In this document: one piece after another, positions 16,042-16,343 of the stretch
How the letters are laid out: every line of letters starts with the position of its first letter
Position numbering within the stretch: position 1 is the first letter of the stretch
Source of the DNA: Bacillota bacterium
Lineage (GTDB): Bacteria > Bacillota > Dethiobacteria > Dethiobacterales > Dethiobacteraceae
Assembly: GCA_012800215.1 (NCBI GenBank)
Contig: JAAZJT010000064.1
Coordinates: forward strand, 1-16,343
Length of the DNA stretch: 16,343 nucleotides
Direction: 5' to 3'
The notes under the pieces: generated by a model
Told to the model about the DNA's origin: nothing
What the model saw: the letters and a program-made list of their open reading frames with translations, nothing else
Databases searched by the model: none
Translations under genes and position numbers: made by a program

Positions 16042-16281
16042 CATACCGCGGTACCACCCAATTTGGCTTTTCAGCCCACTCTACACCGGCACGCCCATGC
16101 TGGGTTATGCCTGTTCCCTGTTAACGGAAGGATGCCGTCGGAGCCTACTAAAGTTCAGTCCGCTGCTCGAGGGGGTATTTTCAGCATGACCCGGGTACCG
16201 GTTCGCAGCAACCACCGGCTCTCTGTAATCCCTATGATCCGCTTACTATTTCCCTGTCATTGCCTTTATATTTTTACTATT
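16009..16281 (-). promoter_or_regulatory. T-box riboswitch, probable tRNA-Tyr specificity
   Basis: The leader senses uncharged tRNA and permits aroF transcription when its amino acid is scarce. The conserved T-box element GGGTGGTACCGCGG is at 16059-16046. Stem I shows the AGTA S-turn (in ATAGTAAGCG), the AGAGAG/GGTGGTTG apical region, GCTGAAAATACC on the specifier side and the TCGAGC kink-turn side. The AGTAGG and ACGG...CCGTTA elements of stems II/III follow. Pairing AGGG with CCCU under the specifier loop puts UAC (Tyr) at 16177-16175; a different register would give AAU (Asn). The bulge UGGU (16056-16053) pairs with ACCA, a tRNA with discriminator A, as in tRNA-Tyr and tRNA-Phe but not tRNA-Asn or tRNA-Trp. 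Together with tyrA downstream, this favours Tyr. The T-box call is certain; the amino acid is an inference. Confidence 0.95.
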
Positions 16282-16287
16282 ATTGCT

Positions 16288-16316
16288 AATGTAACGCCAA
16301 TAAAAAGAAAAGTCAA
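16288..16316 (-). promoter_or_regulatory. Sigma-A promoter of the T-box/aro operon
   Basis: On the minus strand, TTGACT (16316-16311) is separated by 17 nt from TACATT (16293-16288). Both boxes are close to the housekeeping consensus with ideal spacing. The predicted start near 16281 lies just before stem I of the T-box, giving a leader of about 345 nt to the aroF ATG. Confidence 0.8.
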
Positions 16317-16330
16317 GCCTAAAAATAAAT

Positions 16331-16339
16331 ATTATAACA
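16331..16339 (-). promoter_or_regulatory. Possible extended -10 element at the window edge
   Basis: TGTTATAAT on the minus strand is a perfect TGnTATAAT extended -10. Any -35 box lies outside the window. It could be a second upstream start for the T-box transcript or chance in an A/T-rich stretch. Confidence 0.25.
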
Positions 16340-16343
16340 CCAT

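Noticed and set aside
16149..16160. GAAC-TTT-A in the leader as a Phe (UUU) specifier
   Set aside because: It lies downstream of stem I, in the linker leading to AGTAGG and stem III, so it is not in the specifier loop.
1..16343. CRISPR arrays, insertion sequences, tRNA or rRNA genes, phage genes
   Set aside because: No spaced direct repeats, transposase or integrase motifs, or cloverleaf/rRNA sequences were seen.

Overview
The window is a chromosomal segment from a Gram-positive, probably spore-forming member of the Firmicutes, most likely class Clostridia. The evidence is a T-box riboswitch, a recJ-rel-dtd gene order close to that of Bacillus subtilis, a RecJ of 786 aa (the long Firmicute form), two sites matching the sigma-H consensus, and strong Shine-Dalgarno sequences. 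All 14 supported genes lie on the minus strand, so transcription runs from position 16343 down to 1. I see no mobile element, CRISPR array, tRNA or rRNA.

Region 1 (about 16343 to 5987) is a long aromatic amino acid gene run. It opens with a sigma-A promoter (16288-16316) and a T-box leader (about 16009-16281). The leader's probable specifier is UAC (Tyr), and its UGGU bulge demands a tRNA with discriminator base A. Then come aroF (DAHP synthase), tyrA (prephenate dehydrogenase), aroA (EPSP synthase), a B12-binding-type radical SAM gene of unknown substrate, hisA, an Rrf2/IscR-like regulator, ogt, lgt, aroC and aroB. A hairpin terminator at 5987-6014 ends the run. Junctions are tight (2-14 nt gaps, or TAATG stop/start overlaps) except around the radical SAM gene, hisA and the Rrf2 gene, where gaps are about 80-110 nt. 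A sigma-H-like promoter precedes hisA, so the second half can probably be transcribed on its own.

Region 2 (5986 to 1) starts with a second sigma-H-like promoter at 5933-5960 and holds recJ, a bifunctional (p)ppGpp synthetase/hydrolase gene (rel), dtd (D-aminoacyl-tRNA deacylase) and a ThiF/MoeB-type E1-like gene. A strong hairpin at 2-39 follows. These genes cover single-strand exonuclease repair, the stringent response, translation quality control and sulfur-carrier activation.

How it fits together: aroF, aroB, aroA and aroC are four of the seven steps to chorismate, and tyrA commits to tyrosine. The T-box should open this set when uncharged tRNA-Tyr accumulates. aroD/aroQ, aroE, aroK and pheA are not in the window. 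The unexpected passengers (hisA, radical SAM, Rrf2, ogt, lgt) and the two sigma-H-like promoters are the main points of interest. I did not find a clearly undescribed multi-gene system.
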